From Cellulomonas sp. ACRRI (GTDB taxonomy: Bacteria; Actinomycetota; Actinomycetes; Actinomycetales; Cellulomonadaceae), in NCBI RefSeq assembly GCF_022346185.1, contig NZ_JAKRMS010000034.1, forward strand, positions 1 through 32,758: a DNA stretch of 32,758 bases. Direction: 5' to 3'. Under the pieces are notes generated by a model that saw nothing but the letters and a program-made list of their open reading frames with translations, was not told the DNA's origin and did not search any database. Each line of letters opens with the position of its first letter. Position 1 is the first letter of the stretch. The translations under genes and the position numbers were made by a program. Below are positions 7,652 through 16,102 of this stretch, one piece after another.

Positions 7652-8431
7652 TCAGCCGAAGCGGCCGGAGATGTAGTCCTCGGTCGCCTGCTCCTTGGGC
7701 GACGAGAACATCGTGGCGGTGTCGTCGATCTCGATGAGCTTGCCGGGCTGGCCGGTGCCGGCGATGTTGAAGAACGCCGTCCGCTCCGAGACGCGGGCCG
7801 CCTGCTGCATGTTGTGCGTGACGATGACGATCGTGTACTCGCTCTTGAGCTCGGCGATCAGGTCCTCGATGGCGAGGGTGGAGATCGGGTCGAGCGCGGA
7901 GCACGGCTCGTCCATGAGCAGCACCTGCGGCTTCACGGCGATGGCGCGGGCGATGCACAGGCGCTGCTGCTGGCCGCCGGACAGGCCGGAGCCCGGGCGG
8001 TCGAGGCGGTCCTTGACCTCGTTCCACAGGTTGGCGCCGCGCAGCGAGGCCTCGACGAGGTCGTTCGCGTCGCCCTTCGAGATCCGGCGGTTGTTCAGCC
8101 GGACGCCGGCGAGCACGTTCTCCGCGATCGACATCGTCGGGAACGGGTTCGGGCGCTGGAACACCATGCCGACCTGGCGGCGGACGGCCACCGGGTCGAT
8201 CTCGGCGCCGTAGAGGTCCACGCCCTCGACCGCGACGGTGCCCTCGACGCGCGCGCCGGGGATGACCTCGTGCATGCGGTTGAGGGTGCGCAGGAACGTC
8301 GACTTCCCGCAGCCGGACGGGCCGATGAACGCGGTCACCGAGCGGGGCTCGATGGTCATGTTCACGTCCTCGACGGCCTTGAAGGCGCCGTAGTAGATGT
8401 TCAGGTCCTTGACGTCGATGCGCTGAGCCAT
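7652..8431 (-). CDS. pstB: Phosphate ABC transporter ATP-binding protein
   Basis: A 259-aa ATPase of the high-affinity phosphate importer PstSCAB. Walker [10 protein letters not shown] (residues 37-45), Q-loop [15 protein letters not shown] signature LSGGQQQRL and Walker [17 protein letters not shown] are all intact, and the H-loop is [16 protein letters not shown] lies 9 nt before the ATG. It is last in the pstS-pstC-pstA-pstB series, 47 nt after pstA. Expression should follow the PHO box in front of pstS. Confidence 0.98.
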   Translation of the reverse strand: MAQRIDVKDLNIYYGAFKAVEDVNMTIEPRSVTAFIGPSGCGKSTFLRTLNRMHEVIPGARVEGTVAVEGVDLYGAEIDPVAVRRQVGMVFQRPNPFPTMSIAENVLAGVRLNNRRISKGDANDLVEASLRGANLWNEVKDRLDRPGSGLSGGQQQRLCIARAIAVKPQVLLMDEPCSALDPISTLAIEDLIAELKSEYTIVIVTHNMQQAARVSERTAFFNIAGTGQPGKLIEIDDTATMFSSPKEQATEDYISGRFG

Positions 8432-8478
8432 CTCGGTCGTCTCCTTGTACTGGGTGAAGGGGAGGTGAGGGCGGCGGG

Positions 8479-9435
8479 TCAGCGGATCTTCGGGGCGAAG
8501 AGCCGCGTGACGAGGCGCCCGATCAGGTTCAGCACCATGACGATGAGGAAGAGCGTGAGGGCGGCGGCCCAGGCGCGCTGCAGGTTGATGTCCGGGATGC
8601 AGCTCGCGTCGCCGTCCGTGCACGGGACCAGGCCCTGAGCGTACTGCCGGTACACGTAGACGGGCAGCGTCATCATGCGGCCCTCGAACAGGTTGAAGTT
8701 GATCGAGTCGACCACGCCGACGGTGAGCAGCAGCGGCGCCGTCTCGCCGATGACGCGGGCGATCGCCAGCATCACGCCGGTGGTCAGGCCGGCGACGGAG
8801 GTGCGCAGGACGACCTTGATGATGGTCAGCCAGCGCGGCACCCCGAGGGCGAGCGACGCCTCGCGCAGCTCGTTCGGGACCAGCCGCAGCATCTCCTCGC
8901 TGGACCGGATGACGACCGGGATCATCAGCACGGACAGCGCCACCGAGCCGATGGCGCCGAACTTCGCACCCGGCCCGAGGAGCAGCGCGAACAGCGCGTA
9001 GGCGAACAGGCCGGCGACGATCGACGGGATGCCCGTCATCACGTCGACCAGGAAGGTCACCAGCCGCGCGAGCGGCTTGCCGTTGCCGTACTCGACCAGG
9101 TAGATGGCGGTCAGCAGGCCGATCGGCACCGAGATGAGCGCCGCGAACAGCGTGATCTCGAGCGTGCCGATGATCGCGTGGTAGATGCCGCCCGCGTCCA
9201 TGCCGCCGAACACGCCGCGCATGGAGTGGAGCAGGAAGTAGGAGTCCAGCCGGCCGATGCCGCGGGACACCACGGTCCAGGTGAGCGACAGCAGCGGGAT
9301 CATCGCCAGCACGAAGGCCGCGCTGATCAGCACCCGCATCGTGACGTCGGTGCGGCGCCGGCGGCGGTCCGTGGCCTGCAGCGCCTCGCGCAGCGACGCG
9401 CCCGCCGGGCTGGTGGTGGTCGGGGTGGTCGTCAT
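8479..9435 (-). CDS. pstA: Phosphate ABC transporter permease PstA
   Basis: A 318-aa inner-membrane permease with about six helices after a hydrophilic N-terminus ([20 protein letters not shown]). The binding-protein-dependent transport (EAA) loop is visible as [20 protein letters not shown]. It pairs with PstC to form the phosphate channel. The external loop with [15 protein letters not shown], containing two Cys, is a likely disulfide. The start codon is one base from the pstC stop, so translation is probably coupled. Confidence 0.96.
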   Translation of the reverse strand: MTTTPTTTSPAGASLREALQATDRRRRRTDVTMRVLISAAFVLAMIPLLSLTWTVVSRGIGRLDSYFLLHSMRGVFGGMDAGGIYHAIIGTLEITLFAALISVPIGLLTAIYLVEYGNGKPLARLVTFLVDVMTGIPSIVAGLFAYALFALLLGPGAKFGAIGSVALSVLMIPVVIRSSEEMLRLVPNELREASLALGVPRWLTIIKVVLRTSVAGLTTGVMLAIARVIGETAPLLLTVGVVDSINFNLFEGRMMTLPVYVYRQYAQGLVPCTDGDASCIPDINLQRAWAAALTLFLIVMVLNLIGRLVTRLFAPKIR

Positions 9436-9436
9436 G

Positions 9437-10447
9437 TCAGTTCGCCCCCGAGAAGTCCTTGCGCCGCGCGACGATCGCGCGGGCGGCCATGTTCACGGCC
9501 AGGGTGATGATGAACAGGGCGAGACCGGTCGCGATCAGCGTCGCGACGCCGGTCTGGTTGGCCTCGGGGAACTGCGCGGCGATGTTCGCGGCGATCGTCT
9601 GCTGCTGGCCGGCGGCGAGCAGCTGGAACGAGTAGAGGAACCCGGGCGACAGGATCATCAGGACGGCCATCGTCTCGCCGAGCGCGCGGCCCAGGCCGAG
9701 CATGGCGGCCGACACGATGCCGGACCGGGCGAACGGCAGCACGGCCATCCGCACGACCTCCCACTGCGTCGCGCCGAGGGCCAGGGCGGCCTCCTCGTGC
9801 AGGCGCGGGGTCTGCAGGAACACCTCGCGGCAGATGGCGGTGATGATCGGCAGGATCATCACCGCGAGCACGACCGCCACGGTCATCATCACGCGGCCGG
9901 TCGGCGACACCACGCCGCCGAAGAACGGGATCCAGCCGAGGTACGTCCCGAGGAACTCCCACACCGGCTGCACGACCGGGCTGAGCACCAGGCCGCCCCA
10001 CAGGCCGTAGACGACCGACGGGATGGCGGCGAGCAGGTCGACCACGTAGCCGAGCGCGCTGGCGAGCCGGCGCGGGGCGTAGTGCGAGGTGAACAGCGCG
10101 ATGCCGATGGCGACCGGCGTCGCCAGCAGCAGCGAGACCGCGGCCGCGAGCAGCGTGCCGAAGATCAGCGGGCCGACGAAGCCCAGCAGGCTGGTGTCCT
10201 CGGGGAACCAGCTGACCGCGTCCGACAGCTCGGACGAGTCCGCGGTGAGGGCGGGCCACGCGCGCTGGACCAGGAACACGGCCACGGCGGCGAGGATCAC
10301 GAGGATCAGGACGCCGGCCCCGGTGGCGAGCCAGCGGAACGCCAGGCTGCCGCCGCGGTCGCCGTGGCCCGCGCGCAGCCTGCGGGCCGTCGTGCCGGGC
10401 TTCACCGGCTCGGTGGGCCCCGCGGTGCGGGGCTGGGTGCTGGTCAC
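9437..10447 (-). CDS. pstC: Phosphate ABC transporter permease PstC
   Basis: A 336-aa permease. The cytoplasmic start (MTSTQPRTAGPTEPVKPG) is followed by a helix from about residue 38 (WLATGAGVLILVILAAVAVF) and further helices. The EAA loop is EEAALALGATQWEVVRMAVL. It forms a heterodimer with PstA. GTG start; CTCC-complement GGAG lies about 8 nt upstream. It is separated from pstS by 133 nt that hold two hairpins, which suggests differential expression of the binding protein and permease. Confidence 0.96.
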   Translation of the reverse strand: MTSTQPRTAGPTEPVKPGTTARRLRAGHGDRGGSLAFRWLATGAGVLILVILAAVAVFLVQRAWPALTADSSELSDAVSWFPEDTSLLGFVGPLIFGTLLAAAVSLLLATPVAIGIALFTSHYAPRRLASALGYVVDLLAAIPSVVYGLWGGLVLSPVVQPVWEFLGTYLGWIPFFGGVVSPTGRVMMTVAVVLAVMILPIITAICREVFLQTPRLHEEAALALGATQWEVVRMAVLPFARSGIVSAAMLGLGRALGETMAVLMILSPGFLYSFQLLAAGQQQTIAANIAAQFPEANQTGVATLIATGLALFIITLAVNMAARAIVARRKDFSGAN

Positions 10448-10494
10448 ACGGTCTCCTGTGGGAGGGGGAGGGGAGAAGGCGTGTCTCGCGCCGA

Positions 10495-10573
10495 CGGCCG
10501 GCCCACCGCGAGGTGGACCGGCCGGGGTCCGGTCGGGAGGGGCGGCCGACGGGTCACGACGACAGCCCCTCCC
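10495..10573 (-). promoter_or_regulatory. Two hairpins in the pstS-pstC spacer
   Basis: Stem 1: 10495-10507 with 10512-10524, 13 positions, GCGA loop. Its one C/A mismatch becomes a G-U pair in the minus-strand message. Stem 2: 10535-10543 with 10565-10573, 9 bp perfect (GGGAGGGGC), 21-nt loop. They sit just after the pstS stop. Likely roles are partial termination or protection of the pstS 3' end, giving more PstS than permease, as known for binding-protein operons. Confidence 0.65.
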
Positions 10574-10580
10574 CCGGTCG

Positions 10581-11696
10581 TCAGGACGCCAGGGTGATCG
10601 CGTCGATCGAGGCCTGGACGTCGGTGCGCAGCGTGTCCGAGATCGGCGCGGAGCCCGCGGCCGACTCGGAGGCCGCCTGGCCCTCGGCGGAGGCGACGTA
10701 GGTCGCGAACGCCTTGACCAGGTCCACGTCCTCCTGCGAGTCGTAGGACTGGCAGACGACGAGGTACGAGGCGAGGATCAGCGGGTAGGCGCCGGCCTCG
10801 GTCGTGGTGCGGTCGATGTCGATGACGATGTCGCCCTCGGCGCGCGAGTCGTCGCGCGGGGAGACGTCGAGCGCGGCGGCGGCGCCCTCCTCCGACGGGG
10901 CGACGAACTCGTCGCCGACCTGGATGGAGACCTTGCCGAGCGAGCCGGCCTTCGACGCGTCGGCGTAGCCGATGGTGCCCTGGCCGCCCTGGACGGTCTG
11001 GATCAGGCCGGAGGTGCCCTGACCGGACTCGCCGCCCTCGACCGCCCAGTCGCCGGACGGCTCGGCCGTCCACGCGCCGTTGCCGGCCTTCGACAGGTAG
11101 TCGGTGAAGTTCTTGGTGGTGCCCGACTCGTCCGAGCGGTGCACGGTGGTGATCGCCAGGTCCGGCAGCGTCACGTCCGGGTTCGCCTCGGCGATGGCCG
11201 GGTCGTTCCAGTTCGTGATCGTGTTGTTGAAGATGTTCGCGATCGTCTCCGCCGAGAGGTTGAGCTCGGTGACGCCCTCGAGGTTGAACACGACGGCGAT
11301 CGGGGAGACGTACACCGGCAGGTCGACGGCCTCGGCGCCGAAGCAGCGCTCCTGCGCCTGCGCCAGCTCGTCCTCGTCGAGCGCGGAGTCCGTGCCCGCG
11401 AACTTCACGGAGCCGTCGAGGAACGCGGTGCGCCCGCCGCCGGAGCCGACCGGGTCGTACGAGACGGTCACGTCGGGGTTCGCGCTCTGGAACCCGGCGC
11501 GCCAGGCCTCCATCGCGGACTCCTGCGACGAGGCGCCGGAGCCGGCGAGCTCACCCGACAGGGAGCTGGTCGAGCCGGTGTCGGAGCCCGTGGTCTCCGT
11601 GGCGCCGGTCGGGTTGTCCGAACCACATGCCGTGAGGGAGAGGGCGACGACGCCGGCGAGGGCGAGGGCACCCGTACGACCGCGGTTGAGCTTCAC
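10581..11696 (-). CDS. pstS: Phosphate ABC transporter substrate-binding lipoprotein PstS
   Basis: A 371-aa lipoprotein that captures phosphate outside the membrane. Signal peptide with lipobox LTAC and lipidated Cys24, then a Ser/Thr/Gly-rich linker to about residue 50. The phosphate-binding fold follows, with the signatures GAGASSQ-like SGASSQESAMEAW, YDPVGSGGGRTAFLDGSVKF, FAGTDSAL and HRSDESGTTKNFTDYL. The GTG start (MKLNRGRTG) is chosen because it places the n-region correctly; the longer upstream frame is unlikely. AGGACGG lies upstream. First gene of pstSCAB, behind its own PHO box and 164 bp after regX3. Confidence 0.97.
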   Translation of the reverse strand: MKLNRGRTGALALAGVVALSLTACGSDNPTGATETTGSDTGSTSSLSGELAGSGASSQESAMEAWRAGFQSANPDVTVSYDPVGSGGGRTAFLDGSVKFAGTDSALDEDELAQAQERCFGAEAVDLPVYVSPIAVVFNLEGVTELNLSAETIANIFNNTITNWNDPAIAEANPDVTLPDLAITTVHRSDESGTTKNFTDYLSKAGNGAWTAEPSGDWAVEGGESGQGTSGLIQTVQGGQGTIGYADASKAGSLGKVSIQVGDEFVAPSEEGAAAALDVSPRDDSRAEGDIVIDIDRTTTEAGAYPLILASYLVVCQSYDSQEDVDLVKAFATYVASAEGQAASESAAGSAPISDTLRTDVQASIDAITLAS

Positions 11697-11754
11697 AGTG
11701 TTGTCCGTCCTGTCGTGACGCGGCGCGCACCCGTCTGTGCGCGACCTGGCGCCG

Positions 11755-11809
11755 ACGCTAGGGAGCGCAGGTGACCAGGCTCCCGTAGCCGGGTGAACGG
11801 ACGGTGAAC
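11755..11809 (-). promoter_or_regulatory. PHO box and -10 element of pstS
   Basis: On the minus strand two GTTCACC repeats (11803-11809 and 11792-11798) are exactly 11 bp apart, the direct-repeat unit known for PhoP/RegX3 binding in actinobacteria. A TAGCGT -10 candidate at 11755-11760 follows at activator spacing, with no -35 consensus. The predicted leader before the pstS GTG is about 50 nt. This predicts induction under phosphate limitation. Confidence 0.85.
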
Positions 11810-11860
11810 GAGCGGACAATCCTGGCGGGGACCCGCGTGGCGCGCGTCACGACCGGCCGG

Positions 11861-12574
11861 TCAGGCCGGGTCGTCGTCGAGCAGCTTGTAACCGAGGCCG
11901 CGCACGGTGACCAGGAGCGTCGGGTTGCCCGGGTCCGGCTCGATCTTGGCCCGCACCCGCTTCACGTGCACGTCGAGCGTCTTGGTGTCGCCGACGTAGT
12001 CGGTCCCCCACACCCGGTCGATGAGCTGTCCGCGGGTGAGCACCCGCCCGGCGTTGCGCAGCAGCAGCTCGAGCAGCTCGAACTCCTTCAGCGGGAAGGC
12101 CACCGGCTGGTCGTCGACGGTGACGGTGTGCCGCTCGACGTCCATCCGGACCCGGCCGGCGGCGAGCACGCCGTCGTCCTCGGGCTCCTCGTCGGACGCC
12201 TGCGCCGCGGGCGCCTGGCGGCGACGGAGCACCGCGCGCACCCGGGCGAGCAGCTCGCGCGACGAGTAGGGCTTGGTGACGTAGTCGTCGGCGCCGAGCT
12301 CCAGGCCGACCACCTTGTCGATCTCGCCGTCCTTCGCGGTCAGCATGATCACCGGGACGTCGCTGCGCTGCCGGATCCGGCGGCACACCTCGGTGCCGGA
12401 CAGGCCCGGCAGCATGAGGTCGAGCAGCACGAGGTCGGCGCCCTCGGCCTCGAACGCCTCCACGGCCTCGATCCCGGTGGCGGCGGTGGTGACCTGGAAC
12501 CCCTCGCGGCCGAGCAGGTACGCCAGGGGGTCGCGGTAGGACTCCTCGTCCTCGACGAGCAGGATGCGGGTCAC
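11861..12574 (-). CDS. regX3: Phosphate-response regulator RegX3 (OmpR/PhoB family)
   Basis: A 237-aa response regulator. Receiver domain 1-120 with acidic pocket VEDEE, phospho-acceptor Asp52 in VLLDLMLPG, conserved Thr79 in MLTAKDG and Lys101 in DDYVTKPYSS. Linker about 120-140 (acidic). OmpR-type winged helix 140-235 (FPLKEFELLELLLRNAG, VDVHVKRVRAKIEPDP-like recognition region). GTG start preceded by GGAGGCC. It lies 4 nt after senX3. It is the likely reader of the PHO repeats here, including those in front of its own operon. Confidence 0.95.
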   Translation of the reverse strand: MTRILLVEDEESYRDPLAYLLGREGFQVTTAATGIEAVEAFEAEGADLVLLDLMLPGLSGTEVCRRIRQRSDVPVIMLTAKDGEIDKVVGLELGADDYVTKPYSSRELLARVRAVLRRRQAPAAQASDEEPEDDGVLAAGRVRMDVERHTVTVDDQPVAFPLKEFELLELLLRNAGRVLTRGQLIDRVWGTDYVGDTKTLDVHVKRVRAKIEPDPGNPTLLVTVRGLGYKLLDDDPA

Positions 12575-12578
12575 GGGG

Positions 12579-13820
12579 TCAGGCCTCCGGTGCGGTGTCG
12601 GGGGAGGTGCCGGCGCGCGGGTCGTCCGGGCCGGGGCGGTCGGGGACGACCAGGGGCTGCGGGCGGTCGTCGGGCGCGGCGACGGGCGGCTGGCCGACGG
12701 CGACCGGGAGCCGCAGGGTGAACGTGGAGCCGCGGCCGGGCTGCGACCAGACCTGCACGTCGCCGCCGTGGTCGGCCGCGACGTGCTTCACGATCGACAG
12801 GCCGAGTCCCGTGCCGCCGGTCTCCCGGCTGCGCGCCGGGTCGACGCGGTAGAACCGCTCGAACACCCGGTCCTGCTCCTCGGGCGAGATGCCGACGCCC
12901 TGGTCGACGACGGCGATCTCCACCAGGCCGTCCCGGGTGCGCACCCCCACGCCGACGGTCGTGCCGGCCGGCGAGTAGCGCACGGCGTTGTCCAGCAGGT
13001 TGCGCACGGCCTGGACCAGCATCGTGGGATCGCCGAACACCCGGGTGCCCGACTCCCCGCCGACCTGGAAGGACATGTCCTTCGCGGCCGCGCCGGTGCG
13101 CGCGCGGTCGACCGACTCGGCCACCACGGCGTCGACGTCCACCACCGCGATGTCCTTGAGCGCGCCGGCCACCTGCAGCCGGGACAGCTCGAGGATCTCG
13201 TGCACCAGCTCGGACAGCCGGTGCGCCTCGCTGACCATCCGGCCGGCGAACCGCCGGACCGCCTCGGGGTCGTCCGCGGCGTCCTGCACCGTCTCGGCCA
13301 GCAGCGACAGCGCGCCCACCGGGGTCTTGAGCTCGTGGGACACGTTGACGACGAAGTCCCGGCGGATCGCCTCGAGGCGACGCGCCTGCGTGCGGTCCTC
13401 CGCGAGGACGAGCAGCAGGCCGGGCCCGACCTGCGCGACGCGCACCTGGAGCATCACCGTGCCCGGGCCCACGGGCCCGCGCGGCAGCTCCAGCTCCTCG
13501 TCCCGGATCAGCCCGGTGCGGCGCACGTCGGCGATCAGCTCGCGCACCGCGGCGTGCACGACCATGCCGTCCCGGACCACGCCGAGCGCGAAGGCCGGCG
13601 GGCTCGCGCGCACCACCCGGTCGTCGTCGTCCAGCACGACCGCCGCGGAGCGCAGCACCGCGAGCGTGCGGACCACGCCGTCGTCCACCTCCGGCGCCGG
13701 GCGCTCGGGCACGGTGCGCTGGGCGCGCTCGCTGAACCGGAACGCCAGCGTCGCCCCGATGCCGGTGAGCAGACCCAGCACGCCGGCGAGCAGCGCTCCG
13801 AGACCGTTGAGACCCTCCAC
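12579..13820 (-). CDS. senX3: Phosphate-sensing histidine kinase SenX3 (PhoR-like)
   Basis: A 413-aa kinase from the GTG at 13820. One N-terminal helix (LGALLAGVLGLLTGIGATLA), PAS-like region about 50-145, dimerisation/H-box SHELKTPVGALSLLAE with His162, N-box NLLDNAVRYSP, G1 DQGVGI and G2 GGTGLGLSIVKH. The C-terminal 50 residues are Pro/Asp-rich. The start at 13820 is preferred because TACGCT lies 6 nt upstream (leaderless) and the length fits mycobacterial SenX3. An ATG at 13898 would add 26 basic residues and lies inside a PHO repeat. Cotranscribed with regX3; PhoU and Pst normally keep it inactive when phosphate is plentiful. Confidence 0.94.
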   Translation of the reverse strand: MEGLNGLGALLAGVLGLLTGIGATLAFRFSERAQRTVPERPAPEVDDGVVRTLAVLRSAAVVLDDDDRVVRASPPAFALGVVRDGMVVHAAVRELIADVRRTGLIRDEELELPRGPVGPGTVMLQVRVAQVGPGLLLVLAEDRTQARRLEAIRRDFVVNVSHELKTPVGALSLLAETVQDAADDPEAVRRFAGRMVSEAHRLSELVHEILELSRLQVAGALKDIAVVDVDAVVAESVDRARTGAAAKDMSFQVGGESGTRVFGDPTMLVQAVRNLLDNAVRYSPAGTTVGVGVRTRDGLVEIAVVDQGVGISPEEQDRVFERFYRVDPARSRETGGTGLGLSIVKHVAADHGGDVQVWSQPGRGSTFTLRLPVAVGQPPVAAPDDRPQPLVVPDRPGPDDPRAGTSPDTAPEA

Positions 13821-13826
13821 GGCGCC

Positions 13827-13832
13827 AGCGTA
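13827..13832 (-). promoter_or_regulatory. Candidate -10 box of a leaderless senX3-regX3 transcript
   Basis: TACGCT on the minus strand is followed after 6 nt by the GTG of senX3, putting the transcription start at or next to the start codon. The PHO repeats begin about 60 bp upstream. Confidence 0.5.
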
Positions 13833-13892
13833 CGGTCGCCGCGGCCGTGCCCGGGACCGGCGCGGCCCCGCCACCGGGGCCGCGGTCGCAGT

Positions 13893-13943
13893 GTTCATCT
13901 CCGTTCACCGCGCGTCGGCCCGGCGTTCACCGGGGCGTTCACC
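13893..13943. promoter_or_regulatory. PHO-box array between senX3 and phoU
   Basis: Four GTTCA(C/T)C repeats in one orientation start at 13893 (GTTCATC), 13903, 13925 and 13937. The steps are 10, 22 (two turns) and 12 bp, near the 11-bp unit. They lie between divergent senX3-regX3 and phoU, so RegX3 can control both and itself. A CAGACT at 13972-13977 is a possible phoU -10. Confidence 0.8.
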
Positions 13944-14028
13944 CAGGCGTGCGACCGTGGGTGGCCGGGACCAGACTGGTGCACCCACGCACGCCCGCGC
14001 GCGACCGGCGCGCGAACGAGAGGAAGCC

Positions 14029-14691
14029 ATGCGGGAGATCTTCGACGCCGAGCTGAAGCAGCTCGGGGACGACCTGGTGGCGATGAGCCGCCGGGTGGAG
14101 CACGCGATCGGCGCGGCCGGTGAGGCGCTGCTCCGCCAGGACCTGGCCCTCGCGGAGTCGGTGATCGCCGACGACCTCGCCATCGACGCCCTGGAGCGCG
14201 ACCTCGACGAGCGCTGCGTCCTGCTGCTCGCCCAGCAGCAGCCCGTCGCGACCGACCTGCGGGTCGTCGTGTCGGCGCTGCGGATGAGCGCGACGCTCGA
14301 GCGGATGGGCGACCTCGCCCGGCACGTGGCCCAGGTGGCCCGTGCCCGCTACCCGCACGCCGCGGTCGACCCGGCGCTCACCGGGGTCTTCACCGAGATG
14401 AACGAGGCCGCGCGCCGCGTCGCGCAGCGCACCACGCAGGTGCTCAGCTCGCACGACCTGGCCGAGGCCGAGGGCATCGAGCGCGACGACGACCTGCTCG
14501 ACTCGCTGCACGAGGAGACGTTCCGCGTCCTGCTCGGCGGGTCGTGGACGGGCACCCCGCAGCAGACGGTCGACGTCACGCTGCTCGGCCGGTACTACGA
14601 GCGGTTCGGCGACCACGCCGTGTCCGTCGCGCGGCGCATCGTGTACCTGGTCACCGGCGAGTTCGCGAACGACGCCAGCGGCACCCGCTAA
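14029..14691 (+). CDS. phoU: Phosphate signalling protein PhoU
   Basis: A 220-aa all-helical cytoplasmic protein made of two three-helix bundles that links Pst transport to the SenX3 kinase and represses the regulon when phosphate is abundant. The metal-cluster motifs are RMGDLARHVAQ in the first bundle and RFGDHAVSVARR in the second. The conserved PVATDLRVVVSALRMSATLE segment is clear. GAGAGG lies 5 nt before the ATG. Transcribed alone from the PHO-box array and ended by the hairpin at 14724. Confidence 0.96.
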   Translation: MREIFDAELKQLGDDLVAMSRRVEHAIGAAGEALLRQDLALAESVIADDLAIDALERDLDERCVLLLAQQQPVATDLRVVVSALRMSATLERMGDLARHVAQVARARYPHAAVDPALTGVFTEMNEAARRVAQRTTQVLSSHDLAEAEGIERDDDLLDSLHEETFRVLLGGSWTGTPQQTVDVTLLGRYYERFGDHAVSVARRIVYLVTGEFANDASGTR

Positions 14692-14723
14692 CCCGGGCGC
14701 ACGCCCGACGCCCGCGTACGCAG

Positions 14724-14758
14724 GAGGGCCCGGTCCGACGGTGTCGGACCGGGCCCTC
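14724..14758. terminator. Strong bidirectional terminator between phoU and gpmA
   Basis: A perfect 16-bp stem (14724-14739 with 14743-14758, core GGGCCCGGTCCGAC) with a 3-nt GGT loop, between convergent stop codons. Confidence 0.85.
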
Positions 14759-14791
14759 GTGCGTGCTCGCGGCGTCAGCGCGCCGCGCGGC

Positions 14792-15532
14792 TCACCGGCC
14801 CTGGTTCGCGACCGCGGCGATCGCCTCGGCGGCGGCGTCGGGGTCGAGGTAGGTGCCGCCCGGGTTGGTCGGCTTCAGGGTGTCCTCGTCCAGGTGGTAC
14901 ACGAGCGGGATGCCGGTCGGGATGTTGATCCCGGCGATCGTCGCGTCGTCCACGTCGTCGAGGTACTTCACGATCGCGCGGATCGAGTTGCCGTGCGCGG
15001 CCACCAGGGTCGTCTTCCCGGCCTTCAGGTCGGGCACGATCTCGGCGTCCCAGTACGGCAGGGCGCGGTCGAGGACCTGCTTGAGCGCCTCGGCGCGGGG
15101 GATCGGCTCGCCGGCGTAGCGCGGGTCGCTGTCCTGCGAGAACTCCGAGCCGAGCTCGATGTCCGGCGGCGGGACGTCGTAGGAACGGCGCCAGAGCATG
15201 AACTGCTCCTCGCCGTACTCCTGCAGGGTCTGCTTCTTGTCCTTGCCCTGCAGCGCGCCGTAGTGGCGCTCGTTCAGGCGCCACGAGCGCTTGACCGGGA
15301 TCCACAGGCGGTCCGCGGCGTCGAGCGCGTAGTTCGCGGTCGTGATGGCGCGGCGCAGCAGCGACGTGTGCACGACGTCCGGCAGCACGCCGGCGTCGGT
15401 CAGCAGCGTCCCGCCGCGCTTGGCCTCCGCGACGCCCTTCTCGGAGAGCGCGACGTCGACCCAGCCGGTGAACAGGTTCTTCGCGTTCCATTCGCTCTCG
15501 CCGTGGCGGAGCAGAACGAGGGTGTAGGTCAT
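14792..15532 (-). CDS. gpmA: 2,3-bisphosphoglycerate-dependent phosphoglycerate mutase
   Basis: A 246-aa glycolytic mutase interconverting 3- and 2-phosphoglycerate. Catalytic [16 protein letters not shown] with the phospho-histidine near residue 10, substrate segment [15 protein letters not shown], second catalytic His in [11 protein letters not shown]. Starts at [11 protein letters not shown] with AGGA 8 nt upstream; an ATG three codons earlier (MGPM) is the alternative. Proximity to senX3-regX3-phoU is a known actinobacterial arrangement. Confidence 0.96.
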   Translation of the reverse strand: MTYTLVLLRHGESEWNAKNLFTGWVDVALSEKGVAEAKRGGTLLTDAGVLPDVVHTSLLRRAITTANYALDAADRLWIPVKRSWRLNERHYGALQGKDKKQTLQEYGEEQFMLWRRSYDVPPPDIELGSEFSQDSDPRYAGEPIPRAEALKQVLDRALPYWDAEIVPDLKAGKTTLVAAHGNSIRAIVKYLDDVDDATIAGINIPTGIPLVYHLDEDTLKPTNPGGTYLDPDAAAEAIAAVANQGR

Positions 15533-15621
15533 GGGTCCCATCCTGCCGCACCGGGCGCCCGGGCGTCGGGGGACGTTCGGCCCGCGGAACACGCGCACCC
15601 CCGCCGCGCGTTGCACGGGGC

Positions 15622-16065
15622 ATGCCGATCACCGGGGAGTACCAGCCCAGCACCGACCAGCGCTCGCGCGAGCAGGTGGAGCTCATCGAGAGCTCCGGGG
15701 GCACGCGGGGCACCACGATGCGGGGGATGCCCGTCGTCGTGGTGACCATGCTGGGCGCGAAGTCCGGCAAGGTGCGCAAGATCCCGGTCATGCGGGTCGA
15801 GCACGACGGCGCGTACGCCGTGGTCGCGTCGCTGGGCGGCGCGCCGACGCACCCGGTCTGGTACCACAACCTGCTGGCCCACCCGCTGGTCGAGCTGCAG
15901 GACGGCCCGGCCAAGGGCGACTACGCGGTGCGCGAGGTCGAGGGCGCCGAGCGCGAGCTCTGGTGGGCGCGGGCGGTCGCGGCGTACCCGGACTACGCGG
16001 ACTACCAGACCCGCACGTCCCGGGTGATCCCGGTCCTGGTCCTGGAGCCGGTCGCCGCGTCCTGA
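15622..16065 (+). CDS. Deazaflavin (F420)-dependent nitroreductase-fold protein
   Basis: A 147-aa protein of the DUF385/DDN family, a split beta-barrel that binds F420 or related cofactors. Recognisable parts are [20 protein letters not shown] (cofactor phosphate contact), [20 protein letters not shown] and [20 protein letters not shown]. Members reduce quinones or other acceptors; the substrate here is unknown. The ATG has only a weak ribosome site. Single gene between divergent gpmA and convergent mshA. The fold call is firm; the cofactor is inferred from the family. Confidence 0.9.
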   Translation: MPITGEYQPSTDQRSREQVELIESSGGTRGTTMRGMPVVVVTMLGAKSGKVRKIPVMRVEHDGAYAVVASLGGAPTHPVWYHNLLAHPLVELQDGPAKGDYAVREVEGAERELWWARAVAAYPDYADYQTRTSRVIPVLVLEPVAAS

Positions 16066-16071
16066 CCCGCG

Positions 16072-16097
16072 CCGGGGCCCCGGTCCCGGGGCCCCGG
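16072..16097. terminator. Hairpin between nitroreductase gene and mshA
   Basis: CCGGGGCCCCGG occurs twice (16072-16083 and 16086-16097), each copy self-complementary, so they can form one 12-bp hairpin or two small ones. It lies between convergent stop codons. Confidence 0.7.
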
Positions 16098-16102
16098 GAC
16101 GG

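Noticed and set aside
6842..8638. 598-codon open frame on the plus strand
   Set aside because: It overlaps the lipoprotein gene in another frame and runs antisense to pstB; low-complexity composition.
13821..13898. Longer senX3 starting at ATG 13898
   Set aside because: The start lies inside a PHO repeat, has no spaced ribosome site and adds a basic leader before the membrane helix; the GTG at 13820 has a -10 box at leaderless spacing.
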